Shown piece by piece: positions 56,110 to 64,000 of a stretch of 64,000 bases of DNA (position 1 is the first letter of the stretch; every line of letters starts with the position of its first letter). The notes under the pieces were generated by a model that ran no database searches, had not been told where the DNA came from, and saw only the letters and a list, made by a program, of their open reading frames with translations. The translations under genes and the position numbers were made by a program. This stretch comes from CAVVAY01 sp963746465 (lineage in GTDB: Bacteria; Actinomycetota; Actinomycetes; JACCUZ01): positions 372,001-436,000 of the forward strand of contig CAVVAY010000013.1 in assembly GCA_963746465.1 (NCBI GenBank). Reading direction: 5' to 3'.

Positions 56110-57164
56110 CGACACCGCACCCCGGCCGCCGGATCGAACCTCTTCCGCCACCCCCGGGAGCGTTCGACGCCGTGCTCAACCGGGCGAAGGCCCGCCGCTA
56201 CCACCGGCTCACCGCGGTGACCGGCGTGGCCGCGGTCTTCCTGGCCGGCATTCTGGGTGGCCTGGCGATGGGCGGTGGGGTGTCCGGCGTCCAGGACAGC
56301 ATCATGTCGGCCGCCACCGGCAACGGTCTCGGCGGTGACGACGCGCCGACGCCGGCACCGTCGGACAGCAGCAAGGAGAAGCCGTCATCCTCGACCGGGA
56401 CGCCGAAGGCGAGCCACACCTCGCCGGACTCCAGCGCCACCGGCGAGACCACCCCGGCCGGCCGGCTCCAGGTGCGCGGCCGCGTGGTGGACAGCGCCGG
56501 CAACCCGGTGGGCGGCCTGTTCGTGTACACCGGCACCGTGTCGGCCAAGGTCTTCGTGCCCACCTCGGCGACCCCCGAGGCGATCACCAGCATCCGCGGC
56601 GCCTACTCCGTGCCGTGCACCGACGGCCCGGTGCTGATCACCTCCTGGCAGCTGAACCTTCCGCAAGGGCTCTACGCCGACGGTCACTGGGCAGCGACGC
56701 TGGTGAAAAACCTGGACTGCGCCTATGCCGCGCCGCGGAAGGTCACCCAGGTCTCGCCCGGTGCCACGGTGTCGGGCGAGGTGATCACCGACGCCGCCTG
56801 CGCCGACGACGAGTTCCCGATGTGGCTCTGGCTGGGCGGTCACCGGACGACAGCCGTGCGGCTGAGCCAGCTCAACGACGGCGACGGGTACCTCGTCTCC
56901 GGCCTGCCCGAGGGCACCCACACCATCACCGCCCGGGGCGAGCGGACGAAGGTCACCGTGGGGTCGTCCGGGTCGGTCCGGCAGGACATCGAGGTGCCCT
57001 GTCCCGACCTTCCGCCGGAGGAGCCCACGTCGACCCCGGACCCGAGCGTGTCCTCGGACCCGACCGACACGCCGGAGCCGACCGAGACGCCGGACCCGTC
57101 CGCGACGCACCCCTTCCCCACGCCGACGTCATCAGCGGCGCCGGCACCCGCTAGCCGCCGGTGA
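56106..57164 (+). CDS. Membrane-anchored protein with carboxypeptidase-regulatory-like domain
   Basis: A 352-aa protein translationally coupled to the ECF sigma gene. A short cytoplasmic N-terminus (1-35) is followed by one helix (LTAVTGVAAVFLAGILGGLAM). Outside lie a Ser/Thr/Pro linker, an Ig-like domain starting RLQVRGRVVDSAGNPVGG near 120, a second beta region to about 300, and a long Pro/Thr/Asp tail. No zinc-binding anti-sigma motif is present. It may sense the cell surface for the sigma factor, or be its main target; this is inference. Confidence 0.78.
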   Translation: MTTPHPGRRIEPLPPPPGAFDAVLNRAKARRYHRLTAVTGVAAVFLAGILGGLAMGGGVSGVQDSIMSAATGNGLGGDDAPTPAPSDSSKEKPSSSTGTPKASHTSPDSSATGETTPAGRLQVRGRVVDSAGNPVGGLFVYTGTVSAKVFVPTSATPEAITSIRGAYSVPCTDGPVLITSWQLNLPQGLYADGHWAATLVKNLDCAYAAPRKVTQVSPGATVSGEVITDAACADDEFPMWLWLGGHRTTAVRLSQLNDGDGYLVSGLPEGTHTITARGERTKVTVGSSGSVRQDIEVPCPDLPPEEPTSTPDPSVSSDPTDTPEPTETPDPSATHPFPTPTSSAAPAPASRR

Positions 57165-58125
57165 GACCGTCCAGCAGGCGGTCGGCAGCGGTGTACGGGT
57201 CGGTGCGGCCGGCCACGACGTCCGCGGCCAGGGCGTCGAGGCCGTGCTCACCGCCGCGCGACCGCAGGTCGCCTACCCGCGACCGCAGCGCCGTGAGAGC
57301 GATCGTCTGCACCTCGTCGGCTGCCCTATGCAGCCGGCGCTCGTGCAGCGCACCGGTCTCCTCGAGCCAGCCGCGGTGCTTGTCCAGTGCCGCCACCAGC
57401 TCCTCGACGCCCTCGCCGCGGGCGGCGACCGTCTTCACGATCGGCGGCCGCCAGTCGCCCGGCCCCCGGCTCTCCCCGAGGGTGAGCATGTGCCGCAGCT
57501 CGCGGACGGCGGCGTCCGCCCCGTCCCGGTCGGCCTTGTTGACCACGTAGACGTCGCCCACCTCGAGGATGCCGGCCTTCGCGGCCTGGATCGCGTCGCC
57601 CATCCCCGGGGCGAGCAGCACCACGGTGGTGTCCGCGAGCCGGGCCACCTCGACCTCCGACTGGCCGACCCCCACGGTCTCCACCAGGACGACGTCGCAG
57701 CCGGCGGCGTCCAGCACGCGCAGCGCCTGCGGGGTCGACCAGGCCAGCCCGCCGAGGTGCCCGCGGCTGGCCATCGAGCGGATGTAGACGTCCCGGTCCA
57801 GCGCATGGTCCTGCATCCGCACCCGGTCACCGAGCAGCGCGCCGCCGGAGAACGGGGACGACGGGTCGACGGCCAGGACGCCGACCCGCTTGCCCTGGTC
57901 GCGGTAGGCGGTGACCAGGGCGTTGGTGGTCGTCGACTTGCCGACGCCGGGGGCGCCGGTGAGCCCGATGACGGTCGCCCTGCCGCCGTACGGCGTGAGA
58001 GCGGCCATCGCCTCACGCAGCAGCGGTGAGGCGTCCTCGACCAGCGAGATGAGTCGCGCCACGGATCGCGCGTCCCCCTCGCGGGCACGCGTGACCAGCG
58101 CGCCGACGTCCGGCGCAGTGCTCAT
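57151..58125 (-). CDS. meaB: MeaB-type GTPase, acyl-CoA mutase chaperone
   Basis: A SIMIBI-class G protein that protects and reloads B12-dependent acyl-CoA mutases. The 324-aa protein has Walker A GAPGVGKST (57-65), the ETVGVGQSEVEV switch block and NKAD. It overlaps the convergent membrane-protein gene by 14 bp and follows the thiolase gene by 8 bp. With icmA nearby, its client here may be isobutyryl-CoA mutase, methylmalonyl-CoA mutase, or both. Confidence 0.94.
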   Translation of the reverse strand: MSTAPDVGALVTRAREGDARSVARLISLVEDASPLLREAMAALTPYGGRATVIGLTGAPGVGKSTTTNALVTAYRDQGKRVGVLAVDPSSPFSGGALLGDRVRMQDHALDRDVYIRSMASRGHLGGLAWSTPQALRVLDAAGCDVVLVETVGVGQSEVEVARLADTTVVLLAPGMGDAIQAAKAGILEVGDVYVVNKADRDGADAAVRELRHMLTLGESRGPGDWRPPIVKTVAARGEGVEELVAALDKHRGWLEETGALHERRLHRAADEVQTIALTALRSRVGDLRSRGGEHGLDALAADVVAGRTDPYTAADRLLDGLTGG

Positions 58126-58133
58126 CGGTCGGC

Positions 58134-59333
58134 TCAGACCGTTGCCTGGGTGGCGGGGACGCGCAGCACGAGCGCGTCGCCCTGGCCGCCGCCGCCGCAG
58201 AGCGCGGCAGCGCCGACGCCACCGCCGCGTCGCTGCAGCTCGAGCGCCAGGTGCAGCGCGATGCGGGCACCGGACATGCCGATCGGGTGCCCGAGCGCGA
58301 TGGCGCCGCCGTTGACGTTGACGGTGTCCTCGGTGAGACCGAGGTCACGCATCGACTTGATGCCGACGCTCGCGAAGGCCTCGTTGATCTCGACCAGGTC
58401 GAGGTCCGCGGGAGTGATGCGCTCCTTCTCGCAGGCCGCGCGGATCGCCGCGGACGGCTGGCTCTGCAGGGTGGAGTCGGGACCGGCGACGACGCCGTGC
58501 GCGCCGATCTCGGCGATCCAGCGCAGGCCGAGAGCCTCGGCCTTGTCCTTGCTCATCACCACGACGGCCGCCGCGCCGTCGGAGATCTGCGAGGAGGAGC
58601 CGGCCGTGATCGTTCCGTCCTTGCTGAACGCCGGTCGCAGCTTGCCCAGGCTCTCGGCGGTCGTGTCCGACCGGATGCCCTCGTCGTCCTTGAACACCAC
58701 CGGGTCGCCCTTGCGTTGAGGGATCTCGACCGGCACCACCTCGTCGTCGAACAGCCCGTTCTTCCAGGCCGCCGCCGCGCGCTGGTGCGACCGGGCCGAG
58801 AAGGCGTCCTGGTCCTGGCGGGAGATGCCGAGCTCGGCGTTGCACGCCTCGGTCAGCGCGCCCATCGCCTGGGTGGTGAAGACGTCCCACAAGCCGTCGT
58901 AGGACATCGAGTCGACCAGCTTCACGTCCCCGAACTTCACGCCCTCTCGGGACTTGGGCAGGAAGTGCGGCGCCTGGGTCATCGACTCCATGCCGCCGGC
59001 GACGACGACCTCGAACTCCCCGGCCCGGATCAGCTGGTCGGCCAGCGCGATCGCGTCGATGCCGGACAGGCACACCTTGTTGATCGTCAGCGCCGGCACC
59101 GACATCGGGATGCCGGCCTTGACGGCCGCCTGGCGGGCCGGGATCTGGCCGGCACCGGCCTGCAGCACCTGGCCCATGATCACGTACTCGACCTGGTCCG
59201 GGGTCACGCCGGCCTTCGCCAGCGCACCCTTGATGGCCACGCCGCCGAGGTCGGCGGCGGAGAAGTCCTTGAGCGATCCGAGCAGCCGACCCATCGGGGT
59301 GCGGGCCCCGGCGACGATGACGGAACCACTCAT
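58134..59333 (-). CDS. Acetyl-CoA C-acetyltransferase (thiolase)
   Basis: It condenses two acetyl-CoA to acetoacetyl-CoA, or cleaves it. The 399-aa enzyme has nucleophile C88 in NKVCLSGIDAIAL, histidine in GHPIGMSGARI and the second cysteine in ALCGGGGQGDAL. ATG 59333 was chosen: AGGAGG lies 6 nt upstream. Divergent from the epimerase gene across 58 bp. The order thiolase-mce-scy-filP matches Streptomyces SCO5399 to SCO5396. Confidence 0.94.
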   Translation of the reverse strand: MSGSVIVAGARTPMGRLLGSLKDFSAADLGGVAIKGALAKAGVTPDQVEYVIMGQVLQAGAGQIPARQAAVKAGIPMSVPALTINKVCLSGIDAIALADQLIRAGEFEVVVAGGMESMTQAPHFLPKSREGVKFGDVKLVDSMSYDGLWDVFTTQAMGALTEACNAELGISRQDQDAFSARSHQRAAAAWKNGLFDDEVVPVEIPQRKGDPVVFKDDEGIRSDTTAESLGKLRPAFSKDGTITAGSSSQISDGAAAVVVMSKDKAEALGLRWIAEIGAHGVVAGPDSTLQSQPSAAIRAACEKERITPADLDLVEINEAFASVGIKSMRDLGLTEDTVNVNGGAIALGHPIGMSGARIALHLALELQRRGGGVGAAALCGGGGQGDALVLRVPATQATV

Positions 59334-59391
59334 GGACAACCTCCTGCGACGCGGTCGAACGGTCGTGCCGACGTCCTGTCACGATAGCCGC

Positions 59392-59835
59392 ATGCTGACC
59401 CGCATCGACCACGTCGGTCTGGCCGTGCGCGACCTGGACGAGGCCATCGCCTTCTACTCCCGCACCTTCGGGGTGCAGGTGGTGCACGAGGAGGTCAACG
59501 AGGAGCAGGGTGTTCGCGAGGCGATGCTCGCCGTCGGGAACAGCGGCGCCTGCATCCAGCTGCTGGCCCCATTACGGCCGGACTCCCCGATCGGCAAGTT
59601 CCTCGAGCGCTCCGGCGAGGGCATCCAGCAGGTCGCCTACGGCGTCGAGGACATCGATGCTGCGTCGGCGCAGCTGAGGGACCGCGGGGTCCGGCTGCTG
59701 TACGACGAGCCGCGGCGCGGCACTGCGGGGTCCCGGGTCAACTTCGTGCACCCGAAGGACGCCATGGGGGTCCTGGTCGAGCTGGTCGAGGCGGCGCCGG
59801 ACCCGGTGGTGCGGGGCCTGGTTACTGACCAGTAG
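59392..59835 (+). CDS. mce: Methylmalonyl-CoA epimerase
   Basis: A 147-aa VOC-fold metalloenzyme that racemises methylmalonyl-CoA (and often ethylmalonyl-CoA). Conserved are LTRIDHVGLAVRDLDEAIAF with the metal-binding H7, EVNEEQGVREAML, and GVLVELVEAA with the C-terminal glutamate. The usual His-His of GEGVHHIAF is Gln-Gln here (GEGIQQVAY), as I recall in some actinobacterial homologues. Its stop codon lies inside the operator of ccrA. Confidence 0.92.
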   Translation: MLTRIDHVGLAVRDLDEAIAFYSRTFGVQVVHEEVNEEQGVREAMLAVGNSGACIQLLAPLRPDSPIGKFLERSGEGIQQVAYGVEDIDAASAQLRDRGVRLLYDEPRRGTAGSRVNFVHPKDAMGVLVELVEAAPDPVVRGLVTDQ

Positions 59836-59838
59836 CAT
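59823..59838 (+). promoter_or_regulatory. Operator-promoter module of ccrA
   Basis: TACTGACCAGTAGCAT: a perfect palindrome TACTG-N2-CAGTA whose last bases form a TAGCAT -10 box. It overlaps the mce stop and lies 40 bp before the ccrA ATG. The arrangement is the same as before etfB (33669-33684). Confidence 0.6.
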
Positions 59839-59877
59839 CTGGGCCAGCCCCTCGCCGGACCGGACCCGGAGGCAGCC

Positions 59878-61215
59878 ATGAAGGACATTCTCGAGGCGAT
59901 CCTGGCCGGCGACGCCGCGGCGACCGACTGGGAAGCGCTGGAGGTACCGGACCACTACCGCGGCGTGACCGTCCACCAGGACGAGATCGCGATGTTCGAG
60001 GGCCGGCCCAGCCGGGACAAGGACCCCCGGGAGTCGCTGCACGTCGAGGACGTGCCCACGCCGGAGCTCGGCCCGGGCGAGGCGCTGGTGGCCGTGATGG
60101 CCAGCGCGATCAACTACAACACCGTCTGGTCCGCGATCTTCGAACCGGTCCCGACCTTCGCCTTCCTGCAGCGTTACGGCCGGCTGTCGCCGCTGTCGAA
60201 GCGGCACGACCTGCCCTACCACGTGCTCGGCTCCGACCTGTCCGGCGTGGTCCTGCGCACCGGCCCCGGAGTGCACGCCTGGGCGCCCGGTGACGAGGTC
60301 GTGGCGCACTGCCTGTCCGTCGAGCTGGAGAGCCCGGACGGGCACAACGACACGATGCTCGACCCGGAGCAGCGGATCTGGGGGTTCGAGACAAACTTCG
60401 GCGGCCTGGCCGAGCTCGCCCTGGTGAAGTCCAACCAGCTGATGCCCAAGCCGGCGCACCTGACCTGGGAGGAGGCCGCGAGCCCCGGACTGGTCAGCTC
60501 GACGGCGTACCGCCAGCTGGTCTCCCGCAACGGCGCCGGGATGAAGCAGGGCGACATCGTGCTGATCTGGGGCGCCAGCGGCGGGCTCGGTTCCTACGCC
60601 ACGCAGTACGCGCTGGGCGGCGGCGCCACCCCGGTCTGCGTGGTCTCCAGCGAGGACAAGGCTGCGATCGCGCGCAGCATGGGTGCCGAGCTGATCATCG
60701 ACCGGACCGCCGAGGACTACCGGTTCTGGAAGGACGAGCACACCCAGGACCCCAAGGAGTGGATGCGGCTCGGCAAGAAGATCCGGGAGCTCACCGGCGG
60801 CGACGACGTCGACATCGTCTTCGAGCACCCCGGCCGGGAGACCTTCGGTGCGAGCGTCTTCGTGGCGCGCAAGGGCGGCACGATCGTGACCTGCGCGAGC
60901 ACCAGCGGCTACCTGCACGAGTACGACAACCGCTACCTCTGGATGAGCCTCAAGCGGATCATCGGCTCGCACTTCGCCAACTACCGCGAGGCGTGGGAGG
61001 CGAACCGGCTGCTGCAGCGAGGGAAGATCCACCCGACGCTCTCCCGGACCTATCCCCTCGAGGACACCGGGCAGGCGGCGTACGACGTGCACCGCAACGC
61101 GCACCAGGGCAAGGTCGGCGTGCTCTGCCTGGCCCCCGAGGAGGGTCTCGGGGTCCGCAACACGGATCTGCGCTCCCGCCACGAGGCCGCGATCAACCGC
61201 TTCCGGGACGTCTGA
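59878..61215 (+). CDS. ccrA: Crotonyl-CoA carboxylase/reductase
   Basis: A medium-chain reductase that reduces crotonyl-CoA with NADPH and fixes CO2 to give ethylmalonyl-CoA (butyryl-CoA without CO2). In this 445-aa protein the four CO2-site residues described for Kitasatospora Ccr, N81, F170, E171 and H365, occur at identical positions (INYN81, GF170E171TNF, SH365FANYRE). The nucleotide motif is WGASGGLGSYATQYA. GGAGG precedes ATG 59878. With thiolase and epimerase next door it suits an ethylmalonyl-CoA-type or extender-unit route. Confidence 0.96.
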   Translation: MKDILEAILAGDAAATDWEALEVPDHYRGVTVHQDEIAMFEGRPSRDKDPRESLHVEDVPTPELGPGEALVAVMASAINYNTVWSAIFEPVPTFAFLQRYGRLSPLSKRHDLPYHVLGSDLSGVVLRTGPGVHAWAPGDEVVAHCLSVELESPDGHNDTMLDPEQRIWGFETNFGGLAELALVKSNQLMPKPAHLTWEEAASPGLVSSTAYRQLVSRNGAGMKQGDIVLIWGASGGLGSYATQYALGGGATPVCVVSSEDKAAIARSMGAELIIDRTAEDYRFWKDEHTQDPKEWMRLGKKIRELTGGDDVDIVFEHPGRETFGASVFVARKGGTIVTCASTSGYLHEYDNRYLWMSLKRIIGSHFANYREAWEANRLLQRGKIHPTLSRTYPLEDTGQAAYDVHRNAHQGKVGVLCLAPEEGLGVRNTDLRSRHEAAINRFRDV

Positions 61216-61282
61216 GGACCTGGCCGGACCGCTGCCACCGCACGCGAGCCGGGTCTGACAGCCAGGCGTGACTTCTGACACC

Positions 61283-62773
61283 ATGCGTCCCATGGAGCAC
61301 GACTCGCCGACGGCTGCTGACGAGCCGGTCGCCGAGCGCGCCGGGCGGCTGCTCTTCGCCGCCCAGGCCCAGGCCGACCGCCTTCGCCGGGAGACCGAGC
61401 AGGAGGTCGCCGTCGACCGCGCTGCGGCCGCCGCGCTGCGTGCCGAGGCCCAGCGGCTGCACGACGACATCGCCGGCCGGCACGCCGAGGCCAGCCGGCT
61501 CGAGGAGGAGGCTGTCCGCCGGCGGGCCGACGGCCTCGAGGAGGCAGCGCGGCGGATCGAGAGCGCCCTGGCCGAGTCCGAGCGGCAGCGCAGCGAGGCA
61601 GCCGACGAGGCCAAGCAGCTGCTCGGCGACGCTGCCGACCAGGCGGCGATGGTCGTCTCCTCGGCCTCGGCCACCGCTGACGACCTGGTCGCCCGGGCGC
61701 AGCACGAGGTCGACACCCTGCGCGACGTCGCCGCCGCTGACACCGAGTCGAGCCGGGTGCAGGCGCAGGAGACCCGCGACAAGGCCCATCGCGAGGCCGA
61801 GGCGATCATCAACGAGGCGCGCGAGGAGGCCACCCGTCGCCGCAGCGAGGCCGAGGACGAGATCCGGGCGCGCTGGGCCCAGGTGCAGACCGAGGTGGAC
61901 GCGCTCGTCGCCGACGCGCGCCGGGAGGCCGACACCGTTCTGGCCGAGGCCGCCGAGCAGGCGGCAGCCATCCGGTCCGGGCTGGACACCGACGTCGAGC
62001 GGGCCCGCGGCGAGGCTGCCCAGCTGGTGCAGACCGGAACCGATGAGGCCGAGCAGCACCGGGTCGCCGCCCGGGAGGAGGCCGACGCCCTGCTCGCGGA
62101 GGTCGGCGAGCAGACCGCCTGGGCCAAGCGGACCGTCGACGAGGTGGTGTCCGCGGCGAACACCGACGCCGAGCGGATCCGCAGCGACGCGCATGCCGAG
62201 GGTGCCGCCGTCGTGGCCGAGCTGCGGTCGCAGGCCGAGGCACTGGTGGCCAGCAGCAAGGGGGCCGCCGAGCAGCGCCTCGCCGAGGCGCAGGCCCGGG
62301 CCGAGACCTTGGAGGCCGAGGCCCAGCAGGTGCTCGAGGCCGCCCAGGCTGAGGCCGACCGCCGGCTGGCCGACGCGAGCCACCGCGCCAGCCGCGCCAC
62401 GCAGGAAGCCGCCGCCCGGGTCGAGGAGATCGACTCGCGGGCGTCCCGACGGGAGGCCGAGGCGGAGGCCAACGCGAAGGCGCTGCGCGAGCGGGTGGCC
62501 GAGCAGACGGCCGCGGCCCAGCGTGACGCCGAGGAGGCCCGCCGCGCCGCCCGGGCCGAGGCTGTCCACATCGTGGGCGAGGCCCGGACGGAGGCCGACC
62601 GGCTGCGCTCCGAGGCCTACCAGGTGCTCGAGGACGCCCGCACCGAGGTGGCCACGCTCACGACCCGCCGGGACGCCATCGCGGAGGAGCTCGGGCGGCT
62701 GTCCGGGGTGATCGAGGCACTCTCGGTCCCGTCGGCGCCCTCGACCTCCGCATCCGCAGACGTGCCAAGATGA
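61283..62773 (+). CDS. Long coiled-coil protein, Scy-like by position
   Basis: About 496 aa (GTG 61268, ATG 61283 and ATG 61292 are possible starts). Almost the whole length is Ala/Glu/Arg-rich coiled coil with many A-x-x-E-A-x-R repeats; only the last 30 residues are Ser/Pro-rich. It lies directly before the FilP homologue, as Scy (SCO5397) does in S. coelicolor, where Scy organises the tip complex with DivIVA. It is much shorter than Scy, so the function may differ. Confidence 0.8.
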   Translation: MRPMEHDSPTAADEPVAERAGRLLFAAQAQADRLRRETEQEVAVDRAAAAALRAEAQRLHDDIAGRHAEASRLEEEAVRRRADGLEEAARRIESALAESERQRSEAADEAKQLLGDAADQAAMVVSSASATADDLVARAQHEVDTLRDVAAADTESSRVQAQETRDKAHREAEAIINEAREEATRRRSEAEDEIRARWAQVQTEVDALVADARREADTVLAEAAEQAAAIRSGLDTDVERARGEAAQLVQTGTDEAEQHRVAAREEADALLAEVGEQTAWAKRTVDEVVSAANTDAERIRSDAHAEGAAVVAELRSQAEALVASSKGAAEQRLAEAQARAETLEAEAQQVLEAAQAEADRRLADASHRASRATQEAAARVEEIDSRASRREAEAEANAKALRERVAEQTAAAQRDAEEARRAARAEAVHIVGEARTEADRLRSEAYQVLEDARTEVATLTTRRDAIAEELGRLSGVIEALSVPSAPSTSASADVPR

Positions 62774-62808
62774 CCCGGACCCCCGCTCGCCAGGACAGGA
62801 ACTGATCC

Positions 62809-63918
62809 ATGACCAACAACCCCTCCCGAGAGACCTTCGAGCTCGTCCGGCGCGGCTACGAGCCGTCGCAGGTCGACCAGCGCGTGGCGGCACTCCAGCG
62901 CGAGGCTGCCGAGTCCCGTAGCCGCGCCGAGGCGGCCGAGCGCCGGGTGCAGGAGCTGCACACCGCGCAGCCGGACGACAAGCCGGCGTACGCCGGTCTG
63001 GGCGCGCGGATCGAGCAGATCCTCGGGCTGGCCGACGAGGAGGCCCAGCAGGTCAAGGCTGCCGCGGTCGAGCACGCCACCCAGCACCGGTCGCTGACCG
63101 AGCAGGACGCCGCGAAGATCCGCAAGGAGGCCGAGAGGTACGCCGAGGAGCGGCGGGCAGACGCGGACACCGAGGCGCAGCGGATCCTGCAGGAGGCCAA
63201 GCGGAAGGCCGACACCCTGCGCGACGAGTCCGAGCGCGACGCCAAGGCGCGCCGCGAGGAGGCGGAGGCGCTGTTCGAGAACAACCGGGCCAAGGCAGCC
63301 CAGGCCGCGGCCGACTTCGAGACCACGCTGGCCCACCGCCGTGACCAGTCCGAGCGCGACTTCACCGAGAAGATGAAGGCCAACGAGCAGCAGCTCACCG
63401 CGGTGAGCCACCGCTCCGAGCAGCTGCGGCTGGAGGCCGAGAAGCTGCGCGCCGACTCCGACCGCAAGTCCAAGCGCACCCTGGACGAGGCGGCCCGGCA
63501 GGCCGACGAGATCATCGCCCAGGCCAAGGCCCAGGCCGAGCGGATCCGCACCGAGTCCGAGCGCGAGCTGTCGGCGTCCACCCAGCGTCGGGACAGCATC
63601 AACGCCCAGCTGACCAACGTGCGGCAGATGCTGGCCACCCTCACGGGTGCCTCACTGCCCGACCCGCTCGGCGACGAGCCGGCCGCTGGCGCCGACGCCG
63701 GACCCAAGGCCGCCGACGGTCAGGGCACGCCGGCTTCGCCAGGCACGCCGGGCAAGGACGACAGGGCGGTCGCCGGCGGGAAGCCCGCCGACGCGACCGA
63801 GGCGAAGGTCGAAGGCCCGCCGTCGAACGTCAAGACGCCGGACGACAAGGGCGGCTCGCTGCAGACCCCCGAGGCGCAGACGGTGTCCACCGAGAAGCCT
63901 TCAGCGGCCAAGCGCTGA
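62809..63918 (+). CDS. FilP-like intermediate-filament-type coiled-coil protein
   Basis: A 369-aa protein whose N-terminus (FELVRRGYEPSQVDQRV, a DivIVA-like start), YAGLGARIEQIL, KAAQAAADFETTLAHRRDQS and RRDSINAQLTNVRQMLATLTG match blocks I recall from Streptomyces FilP (SCO5396). FilP assembles into cytoskeletal filaments. The C-terminal 90 residues (Pro/Gly/Lys/Ala-rich) are an extension absent in FilP as remembered. The start is ATG 62809, with AGGA about 10 nt upstream. Confidence 0.85.
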   Translation: MTNNPSRETFELVRRGYEPSQVDQRVAALQREAAESRSRAEAAERRVQELHTAQPDDKPAYAGLGARIEQILGLADEEAQQVKAAAVEHATQHRSLTEQDAAKIRKEAERYAEERRADADTEAQRILQEAKRKADTLRDESERDAKARREEAEALFENNRAKAAQAAADFETTLAHRRDQSERDFTEKMKANEQQLTAVSHRSEQLRLEAEKLRADSDRKSKRTLDEAARQADEIIAQAKAQAERIRTESERELSASTQRRDSINAQLTNVRQMLATLTGASLPDPLGDEPAAGADAGPKAADGQGTPASPGTPGKDDRAVAGGKPADATEAKVEGPPSNVKTPDDKGGSLQTPEAQTVSTEKPSAAKR

Positions 63919-63921
63919 CAG

Positions 63922-64000
63922 GTGCCTGACGCCGAGGAGCCGGCCGAGGACGAGGACCGGTCCGCGGCCGACGACGCCGAGGAGGCGGCCGACGACGCGG
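63922..64000 (+). CDS. Start of an acidic protein (partial)
   Basis: A GTG 4 bp after the FilP-like gene opens a frame that runs off the window, starting MPDAEEPAEDEDRSAADDAE. It is very rich in Asp, Glu and Ala. It is too short to identify; the frame may also be chance coding in GC-rich DNA. Confidence 0.4.
   Translation, partial: MPDAEEPAEDEDRSAADDAEEAADDA

Overview
The window is gene-dense, very GC-rich (by eye about 70 percent) chromosomal DNA of an actinobacterium. The evidence is the G/C-ending codon use, many GTG starts, many GTGA/ATGA overlaps, and gene orders known from Mycobacterium and Streptomyces. No phage, insertion sequence, CRISPR, rRNA or tRNA was seen. The genus cannot be fixed from the sequence; a Nocardioides-like member of the Propionibacteriales is a guess.

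Region 1 (1-13.7 kb) is amino-acid biosynthesis, mostly on the minus strand: ilvE, leuB with a 37-codon gene in front, serA, a two-helix membrane protein, a sodium:solute symporter, ilvC-ilvN-ilvB, an HD-GYP protein on the plus strand, and ilvD. Two short leader peptides precede ilvB and leuB. Both are rich in branched-chain residues and both contain the rare-codon pair GTA CTT. The ilvB leader is followed by a textbook attenuator hairpin with a T tract.

Region 2 (13.7-31.8 kb) holds PAP2-family, dehydrogenase, patatin, sugar-dehydrogenase-like lipoprotein and cyanophycinase-like genes. It then has gatC-gatA-(66-codon membrane gene)-gatB, a GGDEF-EAL protein, ligA, a MetE-like protein, a nucleoside deaminase, mnmA and a cysteine desulfurase. 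With etfBA, a SAM methyltransferase, a GH57 enzyme, a hexapeptide acyltransferase, a second methyltransferase and an enoyl-CoA hydratase (31.8-39.1 kb), the order closely follows M. tuberculosis Rv2995c to Rv3039c as I remember it. The GH57 gene carries an apparent frameshift, and the Rv3032-type glycosyltransferase expected next to it is absent.

Region 3 (39.1-52.5 kb) is a complete GlgE-type alpha-glucan cluster: glgX, glgP (minus strand), then glgE-treS-mak-glgB and a histidine phosphatase-GNAT fusion in one tight operon. Trehalose would be isomerised to maltose, phosphorylated, polymerised and branched; GlgX and GlgP would break the glucan down.

Region 4 (52.5-64 kb) contains a 24-codon membrane peptide, a thioredoxin-TPR protein, an isobutyryl-CoA mutase large subunit (IcmA-type residues), an ECF sigma factor with a membrane partner, meaB, a thiolase, a methylmalonyl-CoA epimerase, crotonyl-CoA carboxylase/reductase, and two coiled-coil genes matching Streptomyces Scy and FilP by position (FilP also by sequence). 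Together the acyl-CoA genes would link acetoacetyl/crotonyl-CoA, ethylmalonyl-CoA, butyryl/isobutyryl-CoA and methylmalonyl-CoA.

The most interesting regulatory signals are the paired leader peptides, an operator-promoter module shared by etfBA and ccrA (TACTG-N2-SRGTA fused to a TARCAT -10 box), and a recurring TANNNT box 6-9 nt before start codons, which suggests that many transcripts are leaderless.
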